Below, one piece after another: positions 44,782-53,538 of a stretch of 64,000 bases of DNA. Origin of the DNA: Bacillota bacterium (GTDB taxonomy: Bacteria; Bacillota; Clostridia; Lachnospirales; Lachnospiraceae); assembly GCA_023415055.1 (NCBI GenBank), contig JAEZLZ010000058.1, forward strand, positions 62,001 through 126,000. Direction: 5' to 3'. Each line of letters opens with the position of its first letter. Positions within the stretch are counted from its first letter, which is position 1. The notes beneath the pieces are model-generated. The model worked only from the letters and a program-made list of their open reading frames with translations. It had not been told where the DNA came from and ran no database searches. Position numbers and translations under genes: made by a program.

Positions 44782-45234
44782 CTAATTCAAATCATTTAGT
44801 TTATAAACGGTCTTCTTTACTAAACGACCCAATTCAATGTAGCATTCCTCATACTCCATCAAAGTTCCGCCATAGGGGTCAACTACATCCCCTATCTCTC
44901 CCGCAAATTCCTTAATCGTAAATACATCCTTAACGTCCGGATATAATTCTACGACCTTTTTCTTCTGGTTTGCTGTCATCGTCAGAATAATCGTGTTCTC
45001 CTCGATATCAGAAGCTTTAAGACCCTTCGCAACATGATTCTGAAGCTCCAAATCATGTTTTTTCAATACAATCTCGGCCTTTGGATTCATAGGCTCGGAG
45101 AATAATACCACTAGTCCGCGTGATACCGCCTTCATTTCGCTGACCTTTTCCAGGTTCTTATAAATCGCTTCTGCCATAGGACTTCTGCAGGTGTTACCGG
45201 TACATACAAAAATTAATTTCTGATATTTCCCCAT
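44782..45234 (-). CDS. ywlE: Low-molecular-weight phosphatase, probably protein arginine phosphatase
   Basis: This 150-residue enzyme has the P-loop FVCTGNTCRSPMAE with nucleophile Cys11 and the general-acid Asp in VVDPYGGT. The second Thr of CTGNTCR (Thr15) marks YwlE-type arginine phosphatases, as tyrosine phosphatases of this fold usually have Ile there. It would reverse McsB-type arginine phosphorylation. No mcsB is in the window. The start at 45234 has GGAGG five bases upstream. Confidence 0.88.
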   Translation of the reverse strand: MGKYQKLIFVCTGNTCRSPMAEAIYKNLEKVSEMKAVSRGLVVLFSEPMNPKAEIVLKKHDLELQNHVAKGLKASDIEENTIILTMTANQKKKVVELYPDVKDVFTIKEFAGEIGDVVDPYGGTLMEYEECYIELGRLVKKTVYKLNDLN

Positions 45235-45274
45235 ATAGACCTCCGTAATACAAACAGACTGCATTAAGCCAGCC

Positions 45275-46333
45275 TTATGATACCTTTACGATCCGATAAC
45301 CTGCCGCCTTTAGAAGCCGGTTCATAATTGCATGTCCCAGACTATTGTCGGCAAAGCTCTCTGTATAGATATATTCCGTATGCAATTCATCAAATTCACG
45401 TAAGACTGCGTAAAGTCCGGCAGCAATTGAAGTTTCATCCTTCCTTGAACCTATAGACTTTATTGTACCATATCGGTACCAGTCTTTGGTTTCATCTGTA
45501 GCGATAACGCCCACACATTTACCGCTATCCAGCTTTTCTTTCGCTTTCTGATTAATCGCATCGATTACCTTTTCCATATCGCCTTCGTATATGGTCAGCT
45601 TGCCCTCCGGAGCATAATGGCGATATTTCATACCCGGTGCCTTTGGTGCCAGCATCGGGTCAGGGTTCTTGCTTAGAATCACCGGATCCACTTCCACAGG
45701 TCCGATTACATTCTCTAACATTCTCTTTGTGATACATCCCGGACGTAGTATGACCGGATTGCTTCCGGAAAGATCAATAATCGTCGATTCCAGCCCTAAG
45801 GTTGCCGAGCCGCCATCAATAATCATGTCTATCTTACCATTCATATCCTTGATTACATGCTCCGCCTTAGTCGGGCTTGGTTTGCCGGAGATGTTCGCAC
45901 TGGGTGCAGCCACATAGACACCGGAACCTGCGATAAGTTTTCGTGCAATTGGGTTCGCCGGAAGCCGGATAGCTACTGTATCGAGACCGCCTGTTGTCCC
46001 ATAAGGAACACAATCCTTCTTCTTTAGGATAATGGTTAATGGTCCCGGCCAAAACACTTTTGCCAGCTCATATGCCTTCACTGGTATCTCTCTGGCCAGA
46101 ACTTCCATATCGGATATCTCAGAGATATGTACGATAAGGGGGTTATCCGAGGGACGTCCCTTCGCTTCATATATTTTGCGAGCTGCCATAGCATCTAAAG
46201 CATTCGCCCCAAGGCCGTACACTGTCTCCGTTGGAAAGGCAACCAGGCCGCCTTCCTGCAATATCTTCGCTGCAGTCTCCAGTTCACTTGGTTTTAAGCT
46301 GAATTCATCTACTTTTATAATTAATGTATTCAT
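45275..46333 (-). CDS. sua5: L-threonylcarbamoyladenylate synthase (Sua5)
   Basis: This enzyme makes threonylcarbamoyl-AMP from Thr, bicarbonate and ATP for the t6A37 modification of tRNAs. It has 352 residues: an N-terminal YrdC domain (GLVAFPTETVYGLGANA at about 30-46, and SGKPSPTKAE) and a C-terminal Sua5 domain of about 110 residues. The two-domain length separates it from single-domain TsaC. It leads the sua5-ywlE-rpiB set. Confidence 0.96.
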   Translation of the reverse strand: MNTLIIKVDEFSLKPSELETAAKILQEGGLVAFPTETVYGLGANALDAMAARKIYEAKGRPSDNPLIVHISEISDMEVLAREIPVKAYELAKVFWPGPLTIILKKKDCVPYGTTGGLDTVAIRLPANPIARKLIAGSGVYVAAPSANISGKPSPTKAEHVIKDMNGKIDMIIDGGSATLGLESTIIDLSGSNPVILRPGCITKRMLENVIGPVEVDPVILSKNPDPMLAPKAPGMKYRHYAPEGKLTIYEGDMEKVIDAINQKAKEKLDSGKCVGVIATDETKDWYRYGTIKSIGSRKDETSIAAGLYAVLREFDELHTEYIYTESFADNSLGHAIMNRLLKAAGYRIVKVS

Positions 46334-46383
46334 ATCAAATAATTACTCCTTGCGGCATAGTATACCACGAACAGAAAATAAAA

Positions 46384-47109
46384 TCAAATCCGTTCCTTTT
46401 CTCGATCGTCATGGTTTAGGTATCGCATAATCGCAAGATGGATCGCATAAGCCATCTTTTCCTGATAATTTTCATCCAGAAGTAATGCAGCCTCTCTGAT
46501 ATTGGACATATATCCGCATTCAACGATCACTAGGGGACAATCGGTTTTTGTCAACATATAATAGTTCGAATTTGGTTTTTCCTTACGATGATTACCGTCA
46601 GCTATGGTTTTTACGATCTGAGACTGTAGGATCTGTGCCAGTATCTTTCCCTGCTCTGACTCACTATGGTAAAACACCTGGGCACCCTTGACATATTCCT
46701 CAGTAAAGCTGTTCTGGTGGATACTGATTGCCAGGTCTGCTTTGCTGTCCTGAATTGTCTTTACTCTTGCGTTCAGGTCCGCTCTTTTTTTGTTGGAATC
46801 ATCCTCCGAATATAACCCAACATCCTCCGTTCTGGTCATAATCACCTTGATATCGTTCTGCTCCAGAAGGTTCTTCAGCTTCATCGCAATCACGAGGTTA
46901 ACATCCTTCTCCAGCGCATTGTTGACTCCAACCTTGCCCGGATCTCTTCCTCCATGCCCCGGATCTATCACGATTGTAACCGGCTTTCTTAAGCTAGAGT
47001 CAGAACTGAGCTTTGTTTCAAGGTTCATAACCGTTTGAAACTGATTCGAGGATATCACACAGGCAAAGCACAGAAACAGGAGGAATATAATATTAAAATA
47101 TCGCTTCAT
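46384..47109 (-). CDS. cwlD: N-acetylmuramoyl-L-alanine amidase, CwlD type
   Basis: This 241-residue exported amidase has an N-terminal signal or anchor helix (about 4-21) followed by an Amidase_3 domain. Its zinc ligands and catalytic residues are visible as His52 (DPGHGG), Glu67, His131 (SIHQN) and Glu197 (VECGYM). CwlD acts with PdaA to form muramic-delta-lactam in the spore cortex. The start is ATG at 47109 with GGGAAG upstream. Other amidases share the domain, but the size and lack of wall-binding repeats fit CwlD. Confidence 0.88.
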   Translation of the reverse strand: MKRYFNIIFLLFLCFACVISSNQFQTVMNLETKLSSDSSLRKPVTIVIDPGHGGRDPGKVGVNNALEKDVNLVIAMKLKNLLEQNDIKVIMTRTEDVGLYSEDDSNKKRADLNARVKTIQDSKADLAISIHQNSFTEEYVKGAQVFYHSESEQGKILAQILQSQIVKTIADGNHRKEKPNSNYYMLTKTDCPLVIVECGYMSNIREAALLLDENYQEKMAYAIHLAIMRYLNHDDREKERI

Positions 47110-47176
47110 AAGATTACTTCCCAATTCAGGTTCCATATATCTTATGAGATGAGCTTTTGTCCTATTCCCTATGGAA

Positions 47177-48883
47177 TTATTTTAAATAGGGCGTTATTAC
47201 GTTCCAGATGCTTTCTTTCTCAAGACCTAGTTTCCAGGCCGCCACTCCGGCTACATCGGCATCATAGATCACCTTCATCTTTGCCTCGATGGATTTATCA
47301 TCCTCCAGCCACATTTTATAAGTTGCTCCATCCTTCGTAAACTCAGCATAATTACAGCCATAGGTATCATTCCATTCCACTGCGGCATCATTGTCCTTAA
47401 GTAATTGTGCTGCAGGTGACATCGCATAGCTTTCGGAGGTTACTTCTCCGTCTCCGGTTTCCTTCCAAAGGCGAGTATAAAAGGGGATCGCAATTATCGT
47501 CTTATCCCTGGGAACCAAATCCAGTATATTGTTAACCGCATCCGTCACATAAGTAAGTGAAGCTACCGGTCCGGCCACTTCAGACCCGGCGTAGAATTCG
47601 TCATAAGCCATCACGATGACATAATCCACAATCTTTCCCTGCTCTTCCCTGTCATAATGTTCCGTATAGGGGGTGGGAACATAATTATCTACTGATAGGA
47701 CTATGCCGTTATTTCTGCATTTTACGGATAGCTCGCGTAAAAACTGTATATAGTGCTCTCCCGCCTCCGATGAGATCTTCTCGAAATCAATATTGATCCC
47801 GTTCAGCTGATAGTCCAGAGCCGCCTGTATAAGTGAGTTTGACAACGTCTCTCTTCTGGAGGTATAGGATAATAAATCATACATACTAATATCTGTATTA
47901 AAATCGTCCACTAATGCCCATACCTCTAAGCCCAGCTCCTTTGCTTTGGATACATATCGTTCGGTAGCCAGGGAGGAGATTGTACCAGAGACATCATTGA
48001 CGCTGAACCAGGTAGGAGATACCACATTGACTCCCTTTGTGGCTGAGATTAATCCACCAAGGTTATCGGCTGCATCCGTGTTAAATACCTGATGAAATAC
48101 CAGATTAATTGATCCGGGTCTTGTCTGCGCTGTATATTCCGGTGCCTGATAGCTGCTTCCGATCGTTTTATAGGCGGATTCCTTTGTATGCTTGCTCTTA
48201 ACATAACCTTTGATACCGTCGGTAGTCATTACCTTCACAAAACCCTTCTTCGGAGCTTCCTGAGTATCAACAAACATTAGGCTCGTACCAACGCTAAGCT
48301 CGGTTAAGATGGGACTTTTTATACTTGGTTCTGTTCTAAGCTCCGTCTCCTTTGATACTTCCGTATAGAGGTAATCTCCCCATTTGTAATCAATCACGAC
48401 GCGGCTCGGATTCTCATAATAGTTGAAGCTGATATCCGAATATTTTTTGACAAAATCCAGTGACAAATAGACTTTATCTGCAAACATCTCCACAATCGGA
48501 ATCTTTATCTCCATATCGGTCTCAATCATACTCTTCGTTACCGAATAGCTTTTGCTGTCCGCTTCCGCCCGAATAATCTCATCCGGTGTGGTGTAGGTTA
48601 ATATATTTTCGTTGGAATCCCAATAGAATCTATGATTAAACTGTTGAACTACCGTATCATAATCCACGTAAACAGCTCCGTCAATCAGCATGCCCTTGGT
48701 ATCATAAATCTCGTCCTGAAGTATGATTAATACCTCAGAATCCTTTATCTGATAATAATCTGCCAACTGCATCTTCTCATCACTTGGGGTTAATTTCTCA
48801 ATGAGCATGGAGCCCACTAATATAAGTATCAGGATAATCCCGACTGCTCCCCCGACTATCGCCATTTTAAAACGTTTATCCAT
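47177..48883 (-). CDS. Anchored GH18 glycosidase with SH3-like domain
   Basis: This 568-residue protein has an N-terminal transmembrane anchor (about 8-27), a stalk region, an SH3-like domain (about 178-232), and a GH18 TIM barrel from about 258. The catalytic motif reads NGINIDFE at 361-368: the acid Glu368 and Asp366 are kept, while two Asp positions are Asn. Such YaaH/SleL-like enzymes cut N-acetylglucosamine bonds in cortex or wall peptidoglycan. The start is 48883. Confidence 0.88.
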   Translation of the reverse strand: MDKRFKMAIVGGAVGIILILILVGSMLIEKLTPSDEKMQLADYYQIKDSEVLIILQDEIYDTKGMLIDGAVYVDYDTVVQQFNHRFYWDSNENILTYTTPDEIIRAEADSKSYSVTKSMIETDMEIKIPIVEMFADKVYLSLDFVKKYSDISFNYYENPSRVVIDYKWGDYLYTEVSKETELRTEPSIKSPILTELSVGTSLMFVDTQEAPKKGFVKVMTTDGIKGYVKSKHTKESAYKTIGSSYQAPEYTAQTRPGSINLVFHQVFNTDAADNLGGLISATKGVNVVSPTWFSVNDVSGTISSLATERYVSKAKELGLEVWALVDDFNTDISMYDLLSYTSRRETLSNSLIQAALDYQLNGINIDFEKISSEAGEHYIQFLRELSVKCRNNGIVLSVDNYVPTPYTEHYDREEQGKIVDYVIVMAYDEFYAGSEVAGPVASLTYVTDAVNNILDLVPRDKTIIAIPFYTRLWKETGDGEVTSESYAMSPAAQLLKDNDAAVEWNDTYGCNYAEFTKDGATYKMWLEDDKSIEAKMKVIYDADVAGVAAWKLGLEKESIWNVITPYLK

Positions 48884-48997
48884 AGTATTCCCTGTGCCTT
48901 TCCATTCAAATGTATGTTTATCCTCTTGCTGCAATTGCGTACAAAATGATAGTGTTATATGCTTCCTACGCATTTATTCATTATATTCTTATCGTGG

Positions 48998-49026
48998 ATT
49001 ATAGCATTTTTTTGACATAATGTCAC
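48998..49026 (-). promoter_or_regulatory. Promoter of the GH18 gene
   Basis: GTGACA (49021-49026) and TATAAT (48998-49003) are separated by 17 bases on the minus strand. The leader to 48883 is about 110 bases. Confidence 0.55.
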
Positions 49027-49036
49027 CAATAAATTA

Positions 49037-49083
49037 GAAATAGGATGATCGCAACTTTGAAAAAACTTGCAGTCACCCTATTC
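49037..49083. terminator. Imperfect hairpin downstream of the kinase operon
   Basis: On the minus strand AATAGG, TGA and GCAA pair in turn with CCTATT, TCA and TTGC around a T-rich loop, leaving two small internal mismatches. It is followed by TCTAATTT. Confidence 0.5.
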
Positions 49084-49143
49084 CTTATATTATTGCCATC
49101 CCTTATTTTCTTCATACCAATAGACGTTTACCGTAATTCGAGG

Positions 49144-49218
49144 TTACAATATTGTCCTTCCGACAAAAAAGTATAGAGGGGTTTTTAAGTGTCGGTCACC
49201 GAGCCCGGTAAATTCCAT
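49144..49218 (-). CDS. Possible 24-residue ORF in the 49084-49361 gap
   Basis: A short frame from ATG at 49218 to TAA encodes 24 residues (with a GLGDRHLKTP segment), and the frame stays open upstream to 49269 (41 codons). The amino-acid sequence has balanced composition, but the ribosome binding site (AAAGGG, 3 bases away) is badly spaced. It could equally be a remnant or part of a structured RNA. Several inverted segments overlap it (for example TCGGTCACCGA). Confidence 0.25.
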   Translation of the reverse strand: MEFTGLGDRHLKTPLYFFVGRTIL

Positions 49219-49361
49219 CAGCCCTTTAGGACAGTGTCTCTCTTCTTTTTCGTACTGCTTGGCTGCAATTTATGCTAAATTAATTATACTTCCGGATAAG
49301 AAGGTCATTTGTGATATGTTATACTTCCTCTTCCGAAACCTGTGGCATTGCGCCAGGTGTA

Positions 49362-49991
49362 CTATCTTGATAAAAGACTCTGTCTTAAAAATATTTTTAC
49401 ATTTTGATCCGGACGAGTAGGTTCCTTAATCTCCGGTACTGCCCAAATTTTTCGCTTTATTTCTCTTTTCAGAGTCTCAATGGTTTGAGCCCTGCCGCAG
49501 GGGAGAAAATAATTCCAATCTTCACTCCCGTGTATCAGCTGTGTTTTCATCACAAATTCCTTCAGCTTGAGGATATCCCATTCTGACTGACCGCATACAA
49601 CAATCTTTGTGGTACAACGAAGCCACTCCTCCTTATTTGCCAAAAGATCTGTTCCGAAATCAAGAATAATTCTTTCATAATCTTCTCCGAGTATTTGAGT
49701 AATACAGTCGGAGTTCGCTTCCTTAAAGCAAGTGATTCGATGGAAGGAAAATCCGGTGTCCCCTTCACTGTACCATTCATAAGCTTTTTGTATCAGGCTC
49801 ATATCGTGATGTTGATTGCATTCTAAAAAGGCGGTTTTCCTGCCAAGATCTTCTCCGTAATAGAAAGCCAGCATAAGACCTGTGTAAGTAACGCCCACTC
49901 CTCGGTGAGTTCCAGTCAGTCCGATTACCTCCCGAAATCTCCCTCTGCCGTCCTGTGCAAGCCTTTTAAGCAGTACTCGATTATGCCTCAT
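49362..49991 (-). CDS. P-loop NTPase-like protein with Walker A lysine missing
   Basis: This 209-residue protein looks like a ParA/MinD (SIMIBI) fold: strand EVIGLTG, then the loop GTHRGVGVT at 27-35, where the essential Lys of a ParA loop is Val34 and the signature Lys is His29. A Walker-B-like IILDFGTD strand and KIVVCGQSEWD follow. It may bind nucleotide weakly or not at all. The start overlaps the kinase gene by 11 bases. The kinase's C-terminal domain has the same altered loop. Confidence 0.55.
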   Translation of the reverse strand: MRHNRVLLKRLAQDGRGRFREVIGLTGTHRGVGVTYTGLMLAFYYGEDLGRKTAFLECNQHHDMSLIQKAYEWYSEGDTGFSFHRITCFKEANSDCITQILGEDYERIILDFGTDLLANKEEWLRCTTKIVVCGQSEWDILKLKEFVMKTQLIHGSEDWNYFLPCGRAQTIETLKREIKRKIWAVPEIKEPTRPDQNVKIFLRQSLLSR

Positions 49992-51402
49992 ACGATATTG
50001 CCCCTTTCCTTCCGCTGCGTCTTCTCTTCGTCGTTTTCCGTATCCGTTTCCATGGATAACCGGTGATTTCTTCGAAGAAATGATACCCGTTATCTTCTGT
50101 TATCTTCCCAAAAAGATTCGGTTCATAAGGTATTCGGTAGCAGCTTCGATTCTCCATATTCCTGACCACTTCCCGAAACTGCCTGCTGTCAAGAAAGTTA
50201 AATAAATAGATAATATCTTTATATTCTGCTATCCTTTCTAAAACCTCCTCTGAGTAGGAAAGTTCCCATTCCTTCGCTCCCAGGATTAAGAGCCTGATAT
50301 CTGCTTCCAGGAATGGTTCCAGCTTATCCTCAGACAAAATGCCGTAATCAATTACTTTTACCGGATATGACGATAGCTCCGAGTAGTAGCCGCAATCAGG
50401 ATAAGCAACCGGGATCCCCCGAACGGTTAACACGCCATTTTCTTTTGCTGTCGTATCTCGATGGTATTTCAACCTGCGGACCGTTCCGTTTTGGTTTTCC
50501 TCCACGTAAATACAACTTTTCCCTTGACCCATAATAAAATTACATAAACGTAAGGACATATGAGTTACTCCGATTCTCGCTTGTGTTCCTGCAACTGCAA
50601 TGATTTGTCTATGACCTGATTCCTGCCTTGCTGTTCTGCTTTGCATTAATACTGATAATTGCTTCTTCAGCTCTTCCACTGACTTGTATCGGAGTGCTGG
50701 ATTAAACCTGAGGCAGCGGTTAATAATATGCCTGAGTTCCTTGGAGCAGCTTCCTGTCTGATCAATATTGGCTATCCGCCTTGTGTTCTGTGATATCATT
50801 GTTCCGGTCAACATATAATACAGCAGCATACCAATACCGTAAATATCGCAGCGTTCATCAGGTATTCCGGCCAGATAAAGCTCCGGTGCTGCATACCCTC
50901 TGGTGGCGGTAAGCTTCTGTTCTTTCGTATACTCGTCCCGGAAGATTGCGCTTCCGAAATCAATCAGCTTCAGGTGTTTTTCGGTAACAAGAATATTTTC
51001 CGGTTTCAGGTCCACATAAAGGATCGGTCGATTGGCGGTATGCAGGTAATGCAATAGATCGCAGAGCCAAATTGCATATAACAACGTGTTTTTTTCCCTG
51101 ATCGGCCCTTTGGACATAATATAATCCTTTAAAGTATCGCCCTCCAGATATTGTTCGACAATATAGGAACCTTCTTCATCTTCCTCAATATCATAAATTA
51201 TAGGAATACAAGAATGTTTCAGGTTTTTCAGTATAAGAGCTTCCTTTCGCTGTAAATCATATAAGGGATGGGTTTTGGATATACATTTGATTGCTCGATA
51301 AGAATTTAATTTGATGTGTTTAGCAAGATATACTCGGGCAGTGCCTCCACTACCAAGTAAATGCAGAATTTGATACTTTTGAAACCAAATCTCCTGTTGC
51401 AT
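49981..51402 (-). CDS. Ser/Thr protein kinase fused to lysine-less P-loop domain
   Basis: This 473-residue protein has an N-terminal Hanks-type kinase (about 8-250): glycine loop LGSGGTARVY, Lys39, Glu54, the catalytic loop YVDLKPEN (Asp131, Asn136, with Tyr129-Val130 where His-Arg is usual), and DFG at 148-150. A SIMIBI-like P-loop domain (about 265-430) follows; its loop reads GTQARIGVT at 272-280, with Val in place of Lys. No transmembrane helix or PASTA repeats are present. The start is 51402 behind AAAGGAG. Confidence 0.8.
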   Translation of the reverse strand: MQQEIWFQKYQILHLLGSGGTARVYLAKHIKLNSYRAIKCISKTHPLYDLQRKEALILKNLKHSCIPIIYDIEEDEEGSYIVEQYLEGDTLKDYIMSKGPIREKNTLLYAIWLCDLLHYLHTANRPILYVDLKPENILVTEKHLKLIDFGSAIFRDEYTKEQKLTATRGYAAPELYLAGIPDERCDIYGIGMLLYYMLTGTMISQNTRRIANIDQTGSCSKELRHIINRCLRFNPALRYKSVEELKKQLSVLMQSRTARQESGHRQIIAVAGTQARIGVTHMSLRLCNFIMGQGKSCIYVEENQNGTVRRLKYHRDTTAKENGVLTVRGIPVAYPDCGYYSELSSYPVKVIDYGILSEDKLEPFLEADIRLLILGAKEWELSYSEEVLERIAEYKDIIYLFNFLDSRQFREVVRNMENRSCYRIPYEPNLFGKITEDNGYHFFEEITGYPWKRIRKTTKRRRSGRKGAISYEA

Positions 51403-51508
51403 TCTCTCCTTTCCTATCAGAATGATATAAAAAAGCGTATAAGCAGAGCTGACGATCATGAATAAGTTGTAAATTCATGATATAAAACAAGTAGCAAGTC
51501 ATAGTAAT

Positions 51509-51537
51509 ATTATAACCAGATACTGGAAGTAAATCAA
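51509..51537 (-). promoter_or_regulatory. Promoter of the kinase operon
   Basis: TTGATT (51532-51537) and TATAAT (51509-51514) are separated by 17 bases on the minus strand. Confidence 0.65.
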
Positions 51538-51659
51538 TCCTTTTCATACTATCTAAAATCACGATATTTAGTTATAATTATGTAACAAATGACGATGAAA
51601 CACCGTTTTATCCCAGTAAAATACGGGTTCTATTAACACAAATTTCATAACTAGGTATA

Positions 51660-51688
51660 TTGACTTTACTTGTGTTTTAAATTATACT
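51660..51688 (+). promoter_or_regulatory. Promoter of mecA
   Basis: TTGACT (51660-51665) and TATACT (51683-51688) are separated by 17 bases. The leader is about 70 bases. Confidence 0.7.
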
Positions 51689-51762
51689 TTTTTTACACCG
51701 ATGGATGGATTTTCGTGACTACGTTAATCAGTTCCTGTTTAGTACAGAAAGGGGTGTACTTT

Positions 51763-52536
51763 ATGAAAATAGAAAAAATCAGTGATAGTCAAATCAGATG
51801 TACCTTGAATAAGAGTGATCTGATCGACCGGGAACTGAAGATAAGCGAGTTAGCTTATGGTACCGAGAAAGCAAAGGCTTTATTTCGAGATATGATTCAA
51901 CAGGCTTTCTATGAATTCGGATTTGAAGTTGATGATATTCCTTTGATGATTGAAGCTATTCCGGTATCGACGGAGTGTTTGGTCTTAGTAATCACCAAGG
52001 TAGAGGATCCCGACGAGCTGGATACCCGTTGTTCCAAGTTTTCCTCCTTTAATGTTCATGAGAACACCGACAAGCAAGAGGCAGATGAGGATTCCTACGC
52101 GGATGAAATTATAAATTGTTTTGACCAAATGGACGACGATTTAGGTGAAGATATTCTGGATAATTCAAAAGAAGAGACTTTAGATACTCCGGAGGTTGAG
52201 CCAAATGATACTTCAGCGAATTCAGGAGTACATGTTCCGACCAATTTAATTAAGATTTATTCCTTCCGTTCATTACAAGAGGTTATTCAATTAGCTTATA
52301 TCATGGTAGGTACCTACAACGGTACAAACACACTATACAAGAATCCTGTGAATTCCACGTATTATCTTGTAATCAGTATCTCAGATCATACTCCCGAGGA
52401 ATTCAACAAGGTATGTAATATCATATCAGAATACGGCAAAGTAGAGCGCTCCACTTATGCAAGTCCTACGTATTACAACGAGCATTTCGAAGTAATTGTA
52501 CGTGATCATGCACTTCAGATACTTTCTGTTATGTAA
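51763..52536 (+). CDS. mecA: Adaptor protein MecA
   Basis: This 257-residue ClpC adaptor delivers substrates (in Bacillus ComK) to ClpCP for degradation. The N-terminal substrate-binding domain (about 1-85) begins MKIEKISDSQIRCTL. A long acidic linker (about 110-150) separates it from the C-terminal ClpC-binding domain (YSFRSLQEVIQLA onward). The start is ATG at 51763 with AAAGGGGTG upstream; the frame extends further without family similarity. A sigma-A promoter and a terminator bracket it, so it is monocistronic. Confidence 0.94.
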   Translation: MKIEKISDSQIRCTLNKSDLIDRELKISELAYGTEKAKALFRDMIQQAFYEFGFEVDDIPLMIEAIPVSTECLVLVITKVEDPDELDTRCSKFSSFNVHENTDKQEADEDSYADEIINCFDQMDDDLGEDILDNSKEETLDTPEVEPNDTSANSGVHVPTNLIKIYSFRSLQEVIQLAYIMVGTYNGTNTLYKNPVNSTYYLVISISDHTPEEFNKVCNIISEYGKVERSTYASPTYYNEHFEVIVRDHALQILSVM

Positions 52537-52555
52537 TTCAAGAACAACATAAGAC

Positions 52556-52579
52556 AGGAGGTGCCATACGGCACCTCCT
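52556..52579 (+). terminator. Terminator of mecA
   Basis: AGGAGGTGCC and GGCACCTCCT form a perfect 10-bp stem with a 4-base loop, followed by ATGTTTTTATT. The 3' arm lies just before the end of the convergent gene at 52586. Confidence 0.88.
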
Positions 52580-52585
52580 ATGTTT

Positions 52586-52786
52586 TTATTCGCCAAGCTC
52601 TGCTTCAATTCTATCCATCAGCTCTTCCGGATCTAATCCGTGAACCATAGCTGCTTCTTCTAAGGTCTCAGCCTGTGCGGACGGGCATCCAAGGCAATGC
52701 ATACCTATATCTAATAACACAGGAATGATGCTTTGATCAATGGAAATTGCCTGTGCAATTGTCATGTCCTTTGTAATCTTTGCCAT
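52586..52786 (-). CDS. DUF1858 domain protein
   Basis: This 66-residue protein is a stand-alone DUF1858 domain: MTIAQAISIDQSIIPVLLD, then the paired cysteines GMHCLGCPSA. The domain occurs at the N-terminus of ScdA/RIC-type iron-cluster repair proteins and next to hybrid-cluster proteins, and may bind or sense a cofactor. The function is not established. It starts at 52786, and the stretch 52787-53266 separates it from the ferredoxin gene. Confidence 0.85.
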   Translation of the reverse strand: MAKITKDMTIAQAISIDQSIIPVLLDIGMHCLGCPSAQAETLEEAAMVHGLDPEELMDRIEAELGE

Positions 52787-52958
52787 CGTCTATTCCTCCT
52801 TAAAAATGAAATATTTTAACCTAGGTAAAAAATCTTTTCCACCTGGATATCGTCTATTATGATGCGTAAGCCGCCTTCGCAATAGCTTAGGCATATTATA
52901 TTCCATCGAAGCATTATCGTCAAGCCTGCAAATCATTTCTCCGACCCTGTAATGTTTT

Positions 52959-53164
52959 GTTACTGTTCACTCCCCATCAGTAACATAGCCTTATGAGTTC
53001 AATAAATGATTTTTTTAATCGGAGTATTTGCATTCGTCGGTACTTAGTTTCTGTCTTTTAGAACCTTATGTACCGCTACGTAATGCAACTAAGCGGGAGC
53101 GTCTCCGATTTTGGAAACATTTATTGAACTCATATCATAACTTCGGCAGGGAGTGAACAGTAAC
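52959..53164. repeat. 206-base nested palindrome
   Basis: Three perfect stems are nested. The outer stem, GTTACTGTTCACTCCC (52959-52974), pairs with 53149-53164 over 16/16 bases. The middle stem, ATGAGTTCAATAAATG (52993-53008), pairs with 53118-53133 over 16/16, extendable by one. The inner stem, AATCGGAG (53017-53024), pairs with 53103-53110. The central loop has further short pairings (GGTAC/GTACC, TTGCAT/ATGCAA). No protein frame of interest is inside. It could be a MITE or a structured RNA. It lies between divergent genes. Confidence 0.85.
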
Positions 53165-53266
53165 TGATGTTTAACCAATCTGTAGATTCTTTTAAAATAA
53201 TCTTGCATTATAGCAGATCATATATTAAAATGAAATGGATTTCTAGGTAAAGGAGGTAATTTGACA

Positions 53267-53434
53267 ATGGCATATAATATTAGCGATGAATGCATTAGCT
53301 GCGGCGCATGTGCAGATACATGTCCTACAGGATCAATTTCCGAAGGAGCTAATCACTATGAAATTGATGCGAACTCATGCATCGATTGTGGAGCATGTGC
53401 AGATACATGTCCTACTGGAGCAATTTCTGCATAA
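53267..53434 (+). CDS. Ferredoxin, 2[4Fe-4S] clostridial type
   Basis: This 55-residue electron carrier has two cluster motifs, CISCGACADTCPTG and CIDCGACADTCPTG, each C-x2-C-x2-C-x3-C-P. The two halves are near duplicates, as in all clostridial ferredoxins. It donates electrons to hydrogenase, pyruvate ferredoxin oxidoreductase and related enzymes. The ATG at 53267 has AGGAGG at 53251-53256. The gene is shorter than common ORF cut-offs. It is followed by its own terminator. Confidence 0.97.
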   Translation: MAYNISDECISCGACADTCPTGSISEGANHYEIDANSCIDCGACADTCPTGAISA

Positions 53435-53450
53435 CGTAATAAACTTACAT

Positions 53451-53496
53451 AAAAGAGAGTGAAATCAGCGATTCTCGCAAAATTTCACTCTCTTTT
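53451..53496. terminator. Terminator of the ferredoxin gene
   Basis: AAAAGAGAGTGAAAT pairs with ATTTCACTCTCTTTT over 15 bases, followed by TTATG. On the other strand it also lies downstream of the MerR-like gene ending at 53539. Confidence 0.9.
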
Positions 53497-53538
53497 TATG
53501 TCTTAGCTTGTCCTTTTCATTTATACATTGCTTATGTA

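Noticed and set aside
49150..49300. Fluoride or c-di-AMP riboswitch upstream of the GH18 gene
   Set aside because: A GGGCTGATGG match to fluoride riboswitches is present, but the needed 5' half and the CGCC segment are absent. Nothing matches the GGGGACCC core of c-di-AMP riboswitches either.
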